This document shows, piece after piece, positions 35,601 to 42,900 of a stretch of DNA of 53,744 bases. The notes beneath the pieces were generated by a model, which did no database searches, was not told the DNA's origin, and was given only the letters and a program-made list of their open reading frames with translations. The stretch is from Clostridiales bacterium (GTDB taxonomy: Bacteria > Bacillota > Clostridia > Christensenellales > Borkfalkiaceae): NCBI GenBank assembly GCA_022508265.1, contig JAFLVP010000008.1, positions 1 to 53,744 on the forward strand, read 5' to 3'. Positions within the stretch are counted from its first letter, which is position 1. Each line of letters opens with the position of its first letter. Both the position numbers and the translations under genes were made by a program.

Positions 35601-37113
35601 AGGCGTCGAGGTGGTCGTATTGAACGCCCGTTCTGCGGTCGCCACTGTCGGTGAAGTCGCTACTATCGGGGAAGACGAATACGGTATTCTGCGACTCACC
35701 GGTTTCACCAGCGAGAGATAGAGCAGTCCATACACCCCCGCTCGTTCTTTCGAATATAAAGCCGTATTTACCGGTATCCGGAACGTCATTTTGCGGCACT
35801 CCGCCAAACACGTATACGGTGCTGTTTGTTGTGACACCCGTTCCGAAAGTATAATTTACGCCGTTATCTACATGCTTGATTTTGGAACAACCGTCAAAGA
35901 CGCCCGTACCTTTAGTGCTCCAAGTACCTTTTAAAGTCAAATGCAATATAGAGCTACAATTCGCGAACGCATAGTTGCCCACCGAGGTTACGGAGGAAGG
36001 AATATTTACGTCCAATATCTGCGCGCAATGCTCAAACGCATAAGCACCTATGGTTTGTAAGCCTTGAGTTATGCCTTCATTTTTATCGGGCAGAACCAAA
36101 AACCGAATATTGTCGCAGTACTGAAATGCACCCTTGCCAATATGATTGACTGTAGTTCTGCTTATATCCATTCTCTTGCCGGCGGCAATACTTATCAATT
36201 TGCTGTTTTCGGTAAAATATACACCGCCAAGCCTTTCACGCGGCTGCCAGAAATAGGGATCTTCACTTCTTCCTAAACCGTAACCGGTTCTCAAGAAGAA
36301 ACCGAAATCGGTATATTCAGCCGCCGTGCCCGTAGTAGTCGGACTCTGTGACGTGCTGTTGGAATTAGTGGTATTATTATAATACGTTACTTTATTGCCA
36401 TTACTGTCTAACGCAACAAATGCGGCACTGCCCGTGCCAACCTCAACGATATCGTCAGGAACGATTAAGGCGTATTTTACGGTTGTGCCGAACCAATCTC
36501 CCCATGAGTTTCCCGACCAATTGACGTAAATTCCTATCGGAGACGCAGTATCGCCAAGCTTACCGCCGGTTTTAATTTCGCCGTTTTCCGCAATAGTGTT
36601 TGTAATTAGTTCATTGGAACTATCAAGATGATATTCTCCGCGAATACCCGCCTGCCAACCGTAAAGCGTACGACCGTCAACCACGTTATTTGTTTTATGC
36701 TCCGTGGTATATATGTAGTTTTCCACATCAAAATATTTTTCGGCGGGAATACCAAAGGTGTTATTGGTATATACGGGTTTGCCGTTAGAGCCATAAAGAA
36801 TATTGCCGTTTACGTCTCTGACGGTATGTGCATTATCTTCTTTATAGTAATATTTGCCCGTTTCTTTATTTATATCGTTACGGTCGATTTTTCCGTCGCC
36901 GTTCCTATCCTGAACGTCAACAGGACCCAATATGAACTCGGTAGGATAGCGCTCCATTAAATCAAGCATAGTTACACGCTCGCCTGTAGATTCGCTTTCG
37001 GCTGCAAAGGCAAAGTTGTTTTCAACGCCCAAAGCAGCGTAAAGGCTTACGCTTAAAATAAAGATTATTGATAAGATGATTAGCAATCCTTTTCTCGTTT
37101 TAGATTTAATCAT
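23680..37113 (-). CDS. Giant surface protein (4,477 aa): EF-hand loop, LRRs, ~28 tandem repeats, C-terminal membrane anchor
   Basis: The start is placed at 37113 (MIKSKTRKGL) because GGGGAGG lies 8 nt upstream; an earlier in-frame ATG at 37149 lacks such a site. A signal peptide (~7-38, ending AFAA) is followed by a calcium-binding EF-hand/dockerin-type loop, DRNGDGKIDRND (69-80). BspA-type LRRs occupy about residues 293-575. A mixed beta-rich region follows (~600-1400), then about 28 degenerate repeats of ~108 aa (~1414-4438). Each repeat starts N-x-W, carries a [GE]W-x-[WY]-G-like motif and ends GxYxLxVxV ... NYxxLxxxxxFxV. A final membrane helix (LTLLMICSILAILASILLCV) and a short basic tail anchor it; there is no LPxTG. 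The size and repeats suggest a fibrous adhesin or S-layer-like protein, with no known ligand. It heads an operon with two small intracellular or membrane proteins. Confidence 0.87.
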   Translation of the reverse strand: MIKSKTRKGLLIILSIIFILSVSLYAALGVENNFAFAAESESTGERVTMLDLMERYPTEFILGPVDVQDRNGDGKIDRNDINKETGKYYYKEDNAHTVRDVNGNILYGSNGKPVYTNNTFGIPAEKYFDVENYIYTTEHKTNNVVDGRTLYGWQAGIRGEYHLDSSNELITNTIAENGEIKTGGKLGDTASPIGIYVNWSGNSWGDWFGTTVKYALIVPDDIVEVGTGSAAFVALDSNGNKVTYYNNTTNSNSTSQSPTTTGTAAEYTDFGFFLRTGYGLGRSEDPYFWQPRERLGGVYFTENSKLISIAAGKRMDISRTTVNHIGKGAFQYCDNIRFLVLPDKNEGITQGLQTIGAYAFEHCAQILDVNIPSSVTSVGNYAFANCSSILHLTLKGTWSTKGTGVFDGCSKIKHVDNGVNYTFGTGVTTNSTVYVFGGVPQNDVPDTGKYGFIFERTSGGVWTALSLAGETGESQNTVFVFPDSSDFTDSGDRRTGVQYDHLDASGNKVKVDLPTGSTSATYTIANSFASGTWCRNVIMPEACTAIGANAFAGSHVQYLETYATTIGASAFTDTQGDDQYIYFHKAPTSVTASSFSTFSNTGHFYFENKQIYDTVLGSGRPNWLPKGKEDCYLIPIVAEINNEDSESVSINDSDMTDRFFMDSDYVKNPVVNGGTTKQIVYTKRLSDHNFNFVKQKNGSWVEVSAEASKHSSPALSNMSSTVWYPDTNYGTSTTASAQYKDNATTAITIYTKNIAIPDVLYDTVHGDLEFDYGGTYQFENNVSKVLGGNNDDQTIDYLTVLGLSGDYTVNLKKFTFPDGRTDGTAITKGLLNAGDYDFSVVLNAQKWGVWSDEYISKHSSELTATATVNRMILDYSSLSNIPEFVIDDGKDTSLHGNNTPIYKYGDKWYAAERSGETADGSASVTKQYVYYDENGSVKIKLKGETNIESDGSSSKLGNVLIYSREGFEYSEATSHTATFKLQVKYVPDIPTIQSNYEFYYGDDYYGSTTDETTGLTIKDRKTYTFTITKTWYIVIEMNMFVISGDSNNTAYNLYSSGAIDYNDAITANVPALLHGSSAGNITFTIDYVSTDGNTKATITGENGPLVMGANGDVKNTIAYYINSSMPAGTYTLKLTGASVTDDVKTYPEIGGTYTLVVNPVSFGKADIDEIHKIIRGTAVPDADEKTNELEKWINEYPLTSGKKKLHESITELTDKINGTLNEGLAGTNYWTALDEKGKAKYFDTAITVAYNLEGSGNYDYSLASSMLNNTLSSAGTYTLYYTIYAKNYVTVGGKDSDERQSRGFRVTLYNEILIADVFQRDAQNYPYFKDVTYTGDEAHTLVPSNQYYKSSFDDKDYVNARNGATVTLTLYDAVLSHWSWGDLKNDQIEALEQYLSVSEDGTKLIIKYNINPADNKWVVEPTVAPWSYNGFDRTVNYITASLIFNIPNSQIYYRIGTQTKPREKDGLTWITGSDGWYWLDVSGELTVNGVKSPEYFTVDENNQVSTQIEKLLKMVDAGSNVYYLGCYVSPVYDENYAEDEEHKAEHINVKALIDDKCSRITILPTSNRWTTTPGLTGWVYGSFKTTNFRAATAAYAGNIKYSLYVGEDKSAAAILEWTLTNTSNALSQTEISKLTALDAGSYTLVVKMDGDASNYEAIDYEITFNVSTATNAWVSGKAPAISGWVYLQFKESLITSKGEANFGTSDLKYLIKEVASDGNTLLVVEGFEDALSYDDLIAKINTLGAGSYNLNVYVDVTGVTNYTTVEHNVRFTVSKADNGWKENKAPTISGWTFGNMPEGNPYVEGEALYGNVEYTYTYYSTITGTWLQGAKIEDISKADAGNYLLVVTVEDTDGNYNSFSYTLQFTISKHDNDWQGAEPERILEWVWGEHAKIEGLRLVSAEAIDSENGISYTISTESGSEYNKGTITSFAELADVLKKMGVGRYSISVTVIATTNYGELNWVTTATVSEASFTVNNEPSSEGWTWGVKNSDKVFNDIDVETVLETDEATITYYLGTLTTTDFGKMLTELKAKGAGSYTVKISVTCANYTSLSYEVTVDIEKSSFEWDVNPDGGSWDTEWMWGDETKTVTQPEAHATEYSDDDEEISITAMLSYDLSGKISLTAVDFETLKAALLSANQGTYTITVKLVASGDETYDIDNYNPLSYSYTVFIDVATNEWTSDAPQESYTREYTDKPTIEAVTAKFGNVEYYKDDALSEILTNTITGAPITNVTELNAWIKAIPANDNTPYVYFTAVIDKENGNYTTLKVKTTLLITGTRSLWANQEALDASTDKPKFTYSEEISDNFDKNVVIPVGKTGESAGGRKDETTYVVTYQDLIGGGIISPDEEPATAESVMRWIKGIAKAGTYTVIATYVPGDTSYTTLEYTLILTVERATLTWTKELAESYEGDFGGMQVDDPAVDANFEVEITINVKDFNGDEVRNNEDKTLEESGLKLSEFVNTLNAVARYYTVIYSVKDNVNYKALNGKQSTLFIGLIPNAWNDTLNGPTGAEWNAGVTWTFTRGQTVEVEVPTAKAGTETLTITFNDEPLNLGNTEDIKKALNDYLADLAAGTYTLRFDIAGTVNYNELTSICTIIVNKNGNSWNQDPPLNDYTGSGQVDVKLFSYPTAETQKVQIADGKEIDILRYNITQVGGNYSGTCLDLETFKTELGNIANGVFTVTVYVGGNRYGDIGGDLYLAVEKYNEDYNDIYFECTVTLTPNANRWENESSLIDTNWDWGNFDSNENIVMPRATHGNDTLEFLVRGSNIDDKTFSAKNYKDILDDEGNISKSKQQQAFEDFKAYLSGLNYGTYSVTVSIAETDVYKAPDNLTRVLTVNQVITKWNDETDSANGTTYNWKYLDVENNPTIQRPTIGYKSEKENDPWGNTISYTLTKTGAAGTLYTGTSWDTLLDVLKDSKTCKAGDYVITAHVDSDINQNHSALDYSVTVSMSVADNEWEEHAGNGTDVAKEYEVKYGADLTFIKFKAKYNNDDLEIVVNRTGVSYDSLIEWIVGKGVGEYVIIATVPANDEYGELIDTVKIVVIKTDNEWKNGQELAIGAVSEEDEDIGWTWGDKDTDIKGKITFPVAAKGGESAFVSVEKTVDGVTSTVLEASVSYSGTGTNRAYNDNDLSALALKLYALDVLKSDGKYLTYKITVTVNATDNYNAISCNTTFVIKTASNRWLNPPEVTGWSFGGDVAYPSATPEFGQGTVEFKYAYAIGDYAKKAPALNSKEWQTTLSYQAGTYWLWSHVEGTDNYEGLDDTETSFIISEGENTWVNAPGVIAWNWDGYDVNVNLFSGSARSNGEATFTITKTKGTKNYLTVNDFVRSSGTAYNENDIKPLQLFKYVKDSNVVSAEVAALLKALKPGTYGLTVTVAGGESLSSLTMSTEFTVGVADNVWTLAPAIRYYSYGETGVLTAGSAKYGTVSYQITLGGENYGSAMNATDLAKALETLPVGSYVLRSWVDAAANGCYKVLNNEPIVFVVSNATNSWNTQLITTASEYYGKIQTYTDEDFNKLLGVPEAAVGNVVYTIMNVDYVTIKSNLTTRAAFTEALKELSSNEYIVRMTAQADNYAPLSADMSLKINRYKSMLENLPDTFTGKWKQNDTQIYNSEDDINPVGYYTTDGNGAVNIVRGLEFAVTYILRGVSYTEFDDLVNESIKYLSAGSYQITIMLNEDNYHEALTQTVQLDIAPGDNGFADKDEEGKPLPTPDTSFVRKGKEEEGSTLEWEWGEEIEWLGVKPLYGDTIEIRIIKVGDENNVLKFFSVNVNDTSGSQREAVSKYISGLDFGEYIMIITTPSGENWNAIEDKTEKTNENSRSSARAGEDNAQTTRVSFTVKQTQNSWILEPMFSVSGENGDYVWAHGTTVNALATAKYGTVTIEYYKVTQDNRGQETVDLLEGFPTNVGTYRAKFFVSEPESRNYSALTAEPLDFEITGARNEVFTIQPGVSDWTWNGYDRTTNLFTGRPESGGKVHFEVTGNNVKIGRFDLVALDGSTTGLWDKDIYAPEDICEELKKLVAGTYTLTIYVDANGNYNGFYATTTFTVNEDPNEWTEFPQMLGWPITKRDPEKNAPKAKARYGTPEIVIKNKATGEIVYKALINAITGELEIEDNLDNAELGAYEMTVTVAAVAGKYKGLSGKVEFEVYSQGSLDGSNYWLDQPHMEDWVADIDKVGTPTGEPVRGKAYFVFYEAIWDAETDTYVKGDKVVAGPDSKEIADAKYAQPFYIPMAPGTYLMYGCAINTMNHEDDLGEDSAERSVFTIRDRENTWEKTVNISTLMYLGERNSWTEPSAEASLWDSKVTFRYFKRSVTGAPDEDLGELISVKQITLPGNYYVIAYANATYSPEIKSQINFEVKFSKNSWKEMPTIDGWSEEFNSSSPNPEGEAEIGTIIYTYISKSDPSKEFSEKPTQAGDYILVARVLVEGYEVLEARIEFTIEPAFDLTLLMICSILAILASILLCVVIYFAVRRNREN
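23790..32880 (-). repeat. Protein-level tandem array of about 28 ~108-aa repeats
   Basis: Each unit opens with N-x-W and a Pro/Gly-W segment (for example NRWLNPPEVTGWSFGG, NEWTEFPQMLGW, NSWKEMPTIDGW) and closes with a strand ending in [FL]-x-[VI], followed by the next N-x-W. Copies are divergent at both DNA and protein level, so the array is old rather than a recent slippage product. The count of ~28 is by eye. Confidence 0.75.
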
Positions 37114-37226
37114 AAACTTACCTCCCCAATGCATGTAGCAATTCTTCAAAAAAGGTTATTTTTAAATGCACAAAACACCGCCGAAACATATTTTCAGCAG
37201 CATAAAACTTTTTGTAGTTTTACATT

Positions 37227-37254
37227 ATTATACAACATAAATTTTCATTGTCAA
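37227..37254 (-). promoter_or_regulatory. Sigma-A promoter for the giant surface protein operon
   Basis: On the minus strand, TTGACA (37254-37249), a 16-nt spacer and TATAAT (37232-37227). The leader is ~105 nt and includes a short AAAACT/AGTTTT stem. Upstream, 37255-37470 contains no gene but several similar short motifs. Confidence 0.8.
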
Positions 37255-37470
37255 ATAAATGAATGTAAAATATGCTGTATATTTCGACCATTTTTGTAAA
37301 TTTTACGACCCATATGTGCGTTTTATGCCAAAAATATGCCTTTGACGCGCATTTTTGACACACGGTTGCCCGTTTTGGTTGTTTTTGCCACCCGTATGCA
37401 CGTTATCATTTCAACATAAGTGTCATAAATTGGCAACACGTGTTACTTTTTAATTTTCGACTGAGGCACA

Positions 37471-37513
37471 AAAAAACACCGATACGTTGCGCTATTTCCA
37501 CATGCGTTCGGTG
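37471..37513 (-). terminator. Terminator of the phosphorelay operon
   Basis: On the minus strand, a stem-loop with outer arms CACCGAACG/CGTATCGGTG followed by TTTTTTTG, about 80 nt after the Hpt stop codon. The stretch between holds only GC-rich sequence with no gene seen. Confidence 0.75.
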
Positions 37514-37591
37514 CTTTATTTATATGCTGTTTTGTACAATTATGCCTCGCCTGCTTGCCATTTTTACAGGCTTGCGGCGGCGCGCCTTAAA

Positions 37592-37948
37592 TTAGCCGTC
37601 CAACTGCTTGATAGAGTTTATCGTCCGTTCGTAATCTGCCTTAACCGTTTCAAGCATCGACATGACTTTGCCGTCTATTACTTTGTTTTCGCGCAGGTAC
37701 TCGCAAAGAGCCGACGACGATTCGCCGAACTGCGTTATGGACAGATTTCCGCAGACGCCTTTAAGCGTGTGCGCTGCGCGGAACGCCTCGTCAACGTTGT
37801 TCGTAGCAATCGAGTCGATAAGAAGCTGATAGCTTCCGTCGTCCAATACCCTCTTTAAGAATTTTGCAACCCTTTCATCCGTGCGTAAACGGCTGATAAC
37901 TTCATCGTAATTTCCGCCGAACGCTTCGTAACATTCTTTAACTGTCAT
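37592..37948 (-). CDS. Hpt histidine phosphotransfer protein
   Basis: A 118-aa all-helical Hpt domain with the phospho-accepting His60 in the signature AAHTLKGVCGNL. It has no other domain, so it acts as a soluble shuttle that receives phosphate from a hybrid-kinase receiver domain and passes it to a response regulator. It begins 12 nt after the REC-HD-GYP-GGDEF gene and belongs to the same operon as the 1,047-aa hybrid kinase, its obvious partner. It might also serve the 565-aa hybrid kinase at 20652-22349, which has no Hpt of its own in this window. The length is normal for a free Hpt protein. Confidence 0.92.
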   Translation of the reverse strand: MTVKECYEAFGGNYDEVISRLRTDERVAKFLKRVLDDGSYQLLIDSIATNNVDEAFRAAHTLKGVCGNLSITQFGESSSALCEYLRENKVIDGKVMSMLETVKADYERTINSIKQLDG

Positions 37949-37960
37949 AATTAACTCCTA

Positions 37961-39982
37961 TTATTTATTCTCGTCGCTACCGTAAACGTGGTAACTGTTC
38001 TTGCCGTTCTTTTTAACTATGTACATAGCCTCGTCCGCCATTGCAAACAGGTCGTCGTAGTTGCCGTTGTAGCGGTCGGAGGTGACTATACCCATGCTGA
38101 CGCCGATGTTGAACTCTTTATACGGTTGGGTAAGGTTCTTGAAAATACGCTTAATCTGCGGTTCGTAGTTGCCTGAATATTCCATAAAGAATATAAATTC
38201 GTCGCCGCCCATTCTTGACGCAATATCGGTACTGCGCATGTTTTTACGCAGTCTGTCGGCAATTGCCATCAAAATTTCGTCGCCGAACAGGTGCCCGTAC
38301 ACGTCGTTTGCCTGCTTGAAGTTGTCTAAATCGAACATTGCAAGCACATACTTGGTGCCGTCGTTCATGGCAAGTTCCATGTCTATATGCTTTTTAGCGA
38401 CGTTGTAATTGAAAAGTCCCGTCTTTGCGTCGTGGTTGGCTCTTCTTTCAAAGTCCGCCATTGCCTTGACTTCGTCGTCAACGTCGATAATTTTACCGAT
38501 TGCGCCTTCAAGCTGAGGCGGCTCGGCATCCGACCACATTGCCTTTGCAATGACCTTGCCCCACTTTTCTTCCCCGCCGATATTAAATTTAAACTTGTCT
38601 ATTACGACGCTGTTTGCGGGGTTGGTATGTCCTAACAAATCTTTGAAACGGGCGAAATCTTCAGGCTTGAAGATTTTATTCCATGCATCGGATTTGCTCG
38701 GGTCGGCAATTCTGACAGGTAATTCCAGACGCTTTGCGCCAAAATCCGAAAGAACCATAATTTCGGGCACGAGAGTATAGTCGAAAGTAATTTCCAAGGA
38801 AATATCGGAAAGATACTGGAACTTTTGTCTTTCCTTCTCCAAGAGCGTTATCGACCTGTCCGATACGCCGTTGCTGTCGTTTTTGAGTATCTGCTTTACT
38901 GTTTCCTGAAGCTTTGCCTCGGTGTTACTTTCAAGTGACAAAGCTTTCAACTCTGTTTTGAGTCTCGGCAGAATTTCCAAAAGACATTCGGTCAAAATAG
39001 GGTTAAACTGTCCGCATTCGCCGTTCATAATCATCTGTACTGCCTTGTCGGGCTCAATTTTGGGTTTATAGCATCTTTCAGCCGTCAATGCGTCGTAGAC
39101 GTCCGCCATGGCAACGACTTGCGCAGAGATTGGAATAGCCTCGCCGACTAAACCGTCAGGATAGCCCCTGCCGTCGTAACGTTCGTGGTGCCAGCGACAG
39201 ATTTCATAACTCACCTTAACGAGCGGGTCGTCCTTGTGGAAAGGAAGCGCGTCAAGCATGTTTGAGCCTTCTACCGTATGCTGTTTCATAATAGCAAATT
39301 CTTCGGGAGTAAAGCGTCCGGGTTTATTTAAAATTTCGCTGGGAACGGAAATTTTACCTATGTCGTGTAATGCCGATGCAGTAACTATCGTACGGATATC
39401 CTGATTTGTAAGGGGATATTTGTCGGTTTTCTTTACCAATGCCTCTAAAAGCATTTTTGTAATCGTGTTTACGTTAATAACGTGCAGTCCGCTTTCTCCG
39501 TTACGGAATTCGACTATGTGCGACAGAATTTCTATCATAAGGCTGTTGTCTTTTTCCTTCTGATAGATTTGCGATGATAAGAGTTCCGTCATTTCCGCCT
39601 GACGAAGGCTGAGCATAAAGTTGCTGTTTACACGGTGCTTGACGGTGCGCTCGTCAAACGGACGGCTTATGTAGTCAACTGCGCCCAAGTCGTATGCACG
39701 GTCAATACTTGTACTGCTGGTTTCTGCCGAAATCATAATTACGGGGATTGACTTTATCCAGTCCTTCTGATTCATTACCTCCAGAACTTCAAATCCGTTC
39801 ATCTCCGGCATAACTATGTCCAACAGCATCAGCGAGATTTCAAGCTCTCTTTCGTGCAAAATACGTATTGCTTCCGAACCGTTTTCCGCTTCGATTATGT
39901 CGTAATCGTTCTCCAACATATCCGAAAGCAGTGCGCGGTTGAGCTCGGAATCGTCGACTATTAAAATACTTCTTTTACTCAT
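37961..39982 (-). CDS. Response regulator with HD-GYP and GGDEF domains (cyclic-di-GMP turnover)
   Basis: 673 aa. The receiver domain (~1-125) has Asp55 in LMLLDIVMPEMNG. The HD-GYP domain (~145-345) has HDIGK (His206/Asp207), the HHERYDGRGYPDG block (His265/His266) and DVYDALTAERCY, as expected for an active cyclic-di-GMP phosphodiesterase. A PAS-like linker spans ~385-505. The C-terminal GGDEF domain (~510-670) has intact GGDEF at 592-596 and an RSTD inhibitory-site motif five residues before it, as in product-inhibited diguanylate cyclases. Both opposing activities therefore look intact in one protein. The start overlaps the end of the kinase gene by 8 nt with GGAGGA upstream. Phosphorylation via the neighbouring Hpt probably decides which activity dominates (inference). 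Confidence 0.93.
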   Translation of the reverse strand: MSKRSILIVDDSELNRALLSDMLENDYDIIEAENGSEAIRILHERELEISLMLLDIVMPEMNGFEVLEVMNQKDWIKSIPVIMISAETSSTSIDRAYDLGAVDYISRPFDERTVKHRVNSNFMLSLRQAEMTELLSSQIYQKEKDNSLMIEILSHIVEFRNGESGLHVINVNTITKMLLEALVKKTDKYPLTNQDIRTIVTASALHDIGKISVPSEILNKPGRFTPEEFAIMKQHTVEGSNMLDALPFHKDDPLVKVSYEICRWHHERYDGRGYPDGLVGEAIPISAQVVAMADVYDALTAERCYKPKIEPDKAVQMIMNGECGQFNPILTECLLEILPRLKTELKALSLESNTEAKLQETVKQILKNDSNGVSDRSITLLEKERQKFQYLSDISLEITFDYTLVPEIMVLSDFGAKRLELPVRIADPSKSDAWNKIFKPEDFARFKDLLGHTNPANSVVIDKFKFNIGGEEKWGKVIAKAMWSDAEPPQLEGAIGKIIDVDDEVKAMADFERRANHDAKTGLFNYNVAKKHIDMELAMNDGTKYVLAMFDLDNFKQANDVYGHLFGDEILMAIADRLRKNMRSTDIASRMGGDEFIFFMEYSGNYEPQIKRIFKNLTQPYKEFNIGVSMGIVTSDRYNGNYDDLFAMADEAMYIVKKNGKNSYHVYGSDENK

Positions 39983-42900
39983 TGTGTCCTCCTCGAAGTT
40001 TTGCGACCGTCTTTTTAAGTACAGCCATATCTATGGGCTTTGCAACGTGGGCGTTCATGCCCGCATCGTATGCCATTTTTTTGTCATCGTCAAACGCGTT
40101 TGCCGTCATCGCAATTATGGGTATGGTCTTTGCCTCGGGATGACTGCATGCGCGGATTGCTTTGGAAGCCTCGTGTCCGTTCATGACGGGCATCTGTACG
40201 TCCATAAATATCATATCATAGGTGCCCGGTTCGCACTTTTCAAAGGCTTCGACCGCAAGCTTGCCGTTTTCGACTATGGTGCAGGTCGCGCCCTCGATAT
40301 CGAGTAGCTCGCCGAGAATTTCCGCATTGATGGGGTTGTCTTCCGCGGCAAGGATGTTGAGTCCCTCCATCGATGCCTCTTCTTCCGTTTCGGGAACTTC
40401 CTGTTCTTCCTCGTCGTTGAGCTTTGCCACCGCATTGCGGAAATTGGATACGAAGAAGGGCTTGGGCAGGAATGCGTGAATGCCGGCTTTTTTTGCCTCA
40501 TCTTCGATATCCTCGTAGTTGTAAGAGGATAAGAACATAATGGGCAGAGACTCGCCGGTAATCGCCCTTATGCGTTTAGCCGTTTCCAAACCGTCCATTT
40601 CAGGCATCTTCCAGTCGAGAACTACGACGTCGTACTTAATATCGCCCTTTTTCATTGCCTCTATCTTTGCAATCGCCTCTTTGCCGCTCATGCAATAGTC
40701 GACTGCCACGCCCGTGTCGCTCATTAGCTCTTTGACTTCTATGCAGACGTCGGAATCGTCGTCGACGACGAGCAGACTGCTTATATGGTGCTGTGTCCAG
40801 AACTCCTTTGCGTCGCCGTAGGTCTGTATGACTTTCGCAAGCTCGAATTCAACGACAAACTCGCTGCCTTTGCCGCGCTTGCTCTTGACCGTGATAGTGC
40901 CGCCCATGAGGTCGATAATCTGCTTGGTAATAGCCATACCGAGACCCGTGCCCTGAATTTCACGCGTTGCGGCGGTAGTTTCACGCGAGAAGGGTTCGAA
41001 AATGACCTTTACAAAGTCCTCGCTCATACCGAGACCGTTGTCCTTAACGGTCAAGCGCAGGTGCGCGTGGTTGTGAACGGATTCTTTAAGCGCCTCTACG
41101 TTCAATTGAATATCACCGCCCACGGGGGTGTATTTTACTGCGTTGGAAAGAAGGTTAAGCATAACCTGGTTTATGCGCAGCTTATCGCCGTAAACAAGCT
41201 CGGGTATGTTGCCCTTAGTGTGCATTTCAAATGTCTGATTTTTGCTCTTGACCTGGTTGATTATTATCGAATACAGCTCTTCCAAAAGTTCGGGGAAAGA
41301 AAACTCTGCAATGTGTATCGTGCTCTTGCCGCTCTCTATCTTGCTCATATCCAAAATATCGTTGATAAGGCTGAGCATATGATGGCTGGAAAACGAAATT
41401 TTGCGTATGTACTCCCTTACTTTTTCGGGGTTTTCAACGTCCTTTTCAAGCAGAGTAGCAAAGCCTATAATGGCGTTCATGGGCGTTCTTATGTCGTGCG
41501 ACATATTCGAAAGGAAGTTGCTCTTTGCCTCGTTTGCAGATTTTGCAATTTGAAGCGCCGCCTCCAAATCGGCGCGCATCTGGCGTTCCTTCGTACGGTC
41601 GGAGAGCATGAGCACCTGCCTCGTGCTGCCCTTGTGCTGCGAGGCATTTACACCCAGCCTGAACCAATATTCGGTTCCGTCTTTTGCATTCTTCATCGGT
41701 AGCTCTTCTATGACGTAGCCTTCGCTTAAATTTTCCGATGAGTAATGCTTTTTCATTTCTTTGATTGTTTCTTCGGAGGAGGTCAATATTTTGAAGACGT
41801 CTTTTTTAACTTCCTCTACGTCGAGCCCCAATACAGTTTGCACGTTTTGGCTGACGTACTCCGCTTCGCCCGTTCTTGCGTCGAACAGCGCAAATATATC
41901 CCTCGTGTTGTCGGTTAAAAGGTCGAAAAGTCCTTCGCGCGATTTTATGGCAAGCTCCTTGTCCTGCATCTTGCGCTTGTTGCTCATTATGATGAACCAG
42001 GCAACGCCGCCGCCGAGCACGATGAATATCGCCGCCATAACGATGATTGTAAGCGTTCTTAAGCTCGTCATACTTTCGTTGACTACGTCTGCGGGCACTG
42101 CCCCCACCATTATCCAGTCGTTAAAAGCTACCTTGCGACAATTGAGATAATATTCCTTACCGTTATTTCCCCTGAAAGTAGTGGTATAACTGCCTATCTC
42201 TTCATTATCAATTCGCTCCCATTCGTTCTGAAGGCTTGTGATATCCTTCTTTTTCATCTTAGTTTTTTCACTCAAAAACTTCAGAAAGTTTAACTGCTCG
42301 TCATCGCCGGTCTTAAAAAACTTGTCTTTACCCGACTGCAACAGGACGAGACCCGTCGATTCCTCTTCAAGACCGTTCGGCAAAACAAGGAACGTGTTTC
42401 CCTGACCGTCGAACGCATCTACTTCGATGGAGTAGGAGATATCCTCTACATCGAAAAAGAACGCTATACCGTTATATCTGAACGCGCTGTCGTCACCGGG
42501 AGCAGTGTAATAATGGGAACTGTCAAACATAACGGCAACCATAATGAACCTGTCTTTCTCATTATAGTCGTTTCTTTTCTGCCCCTTAGGTGCTATAACC
42601 GAACCGTATTTATCTTTAACTTCTATGCCTGTGCCGGGGATATAAGTACGCATACACGCAACGGCGGCATCTTCCCCCTCTTTGAACAAAAATTTGGGCG
42701 AACGCCTTAACTCAAGCAGATATCGTCTGCCATCTCTGTCCATTGCGTATATTTTGTCCTTGTCCTCGTCCTCTTGCGGAAGAGACATATTCATAGTATT
42801 GATAAAAGAAAACCTTGTAACGTTCAAGTTCTTTTTCTGTGTGTCAATAAATCTTTCAAACTCTTGCTGCTCTTTCTCGTCAGGATGCTGGGCCTTTTCC

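Noticed and set aside
37114-37149. Earlier start codon (37149) for the giant surface protein
   Set aside because: It adds 12 residues (MKNCYMHWGGKF) before the basic signal-peptide start and has no ribosome binding site, while GGGGAGG sits 8 nt before 37113.
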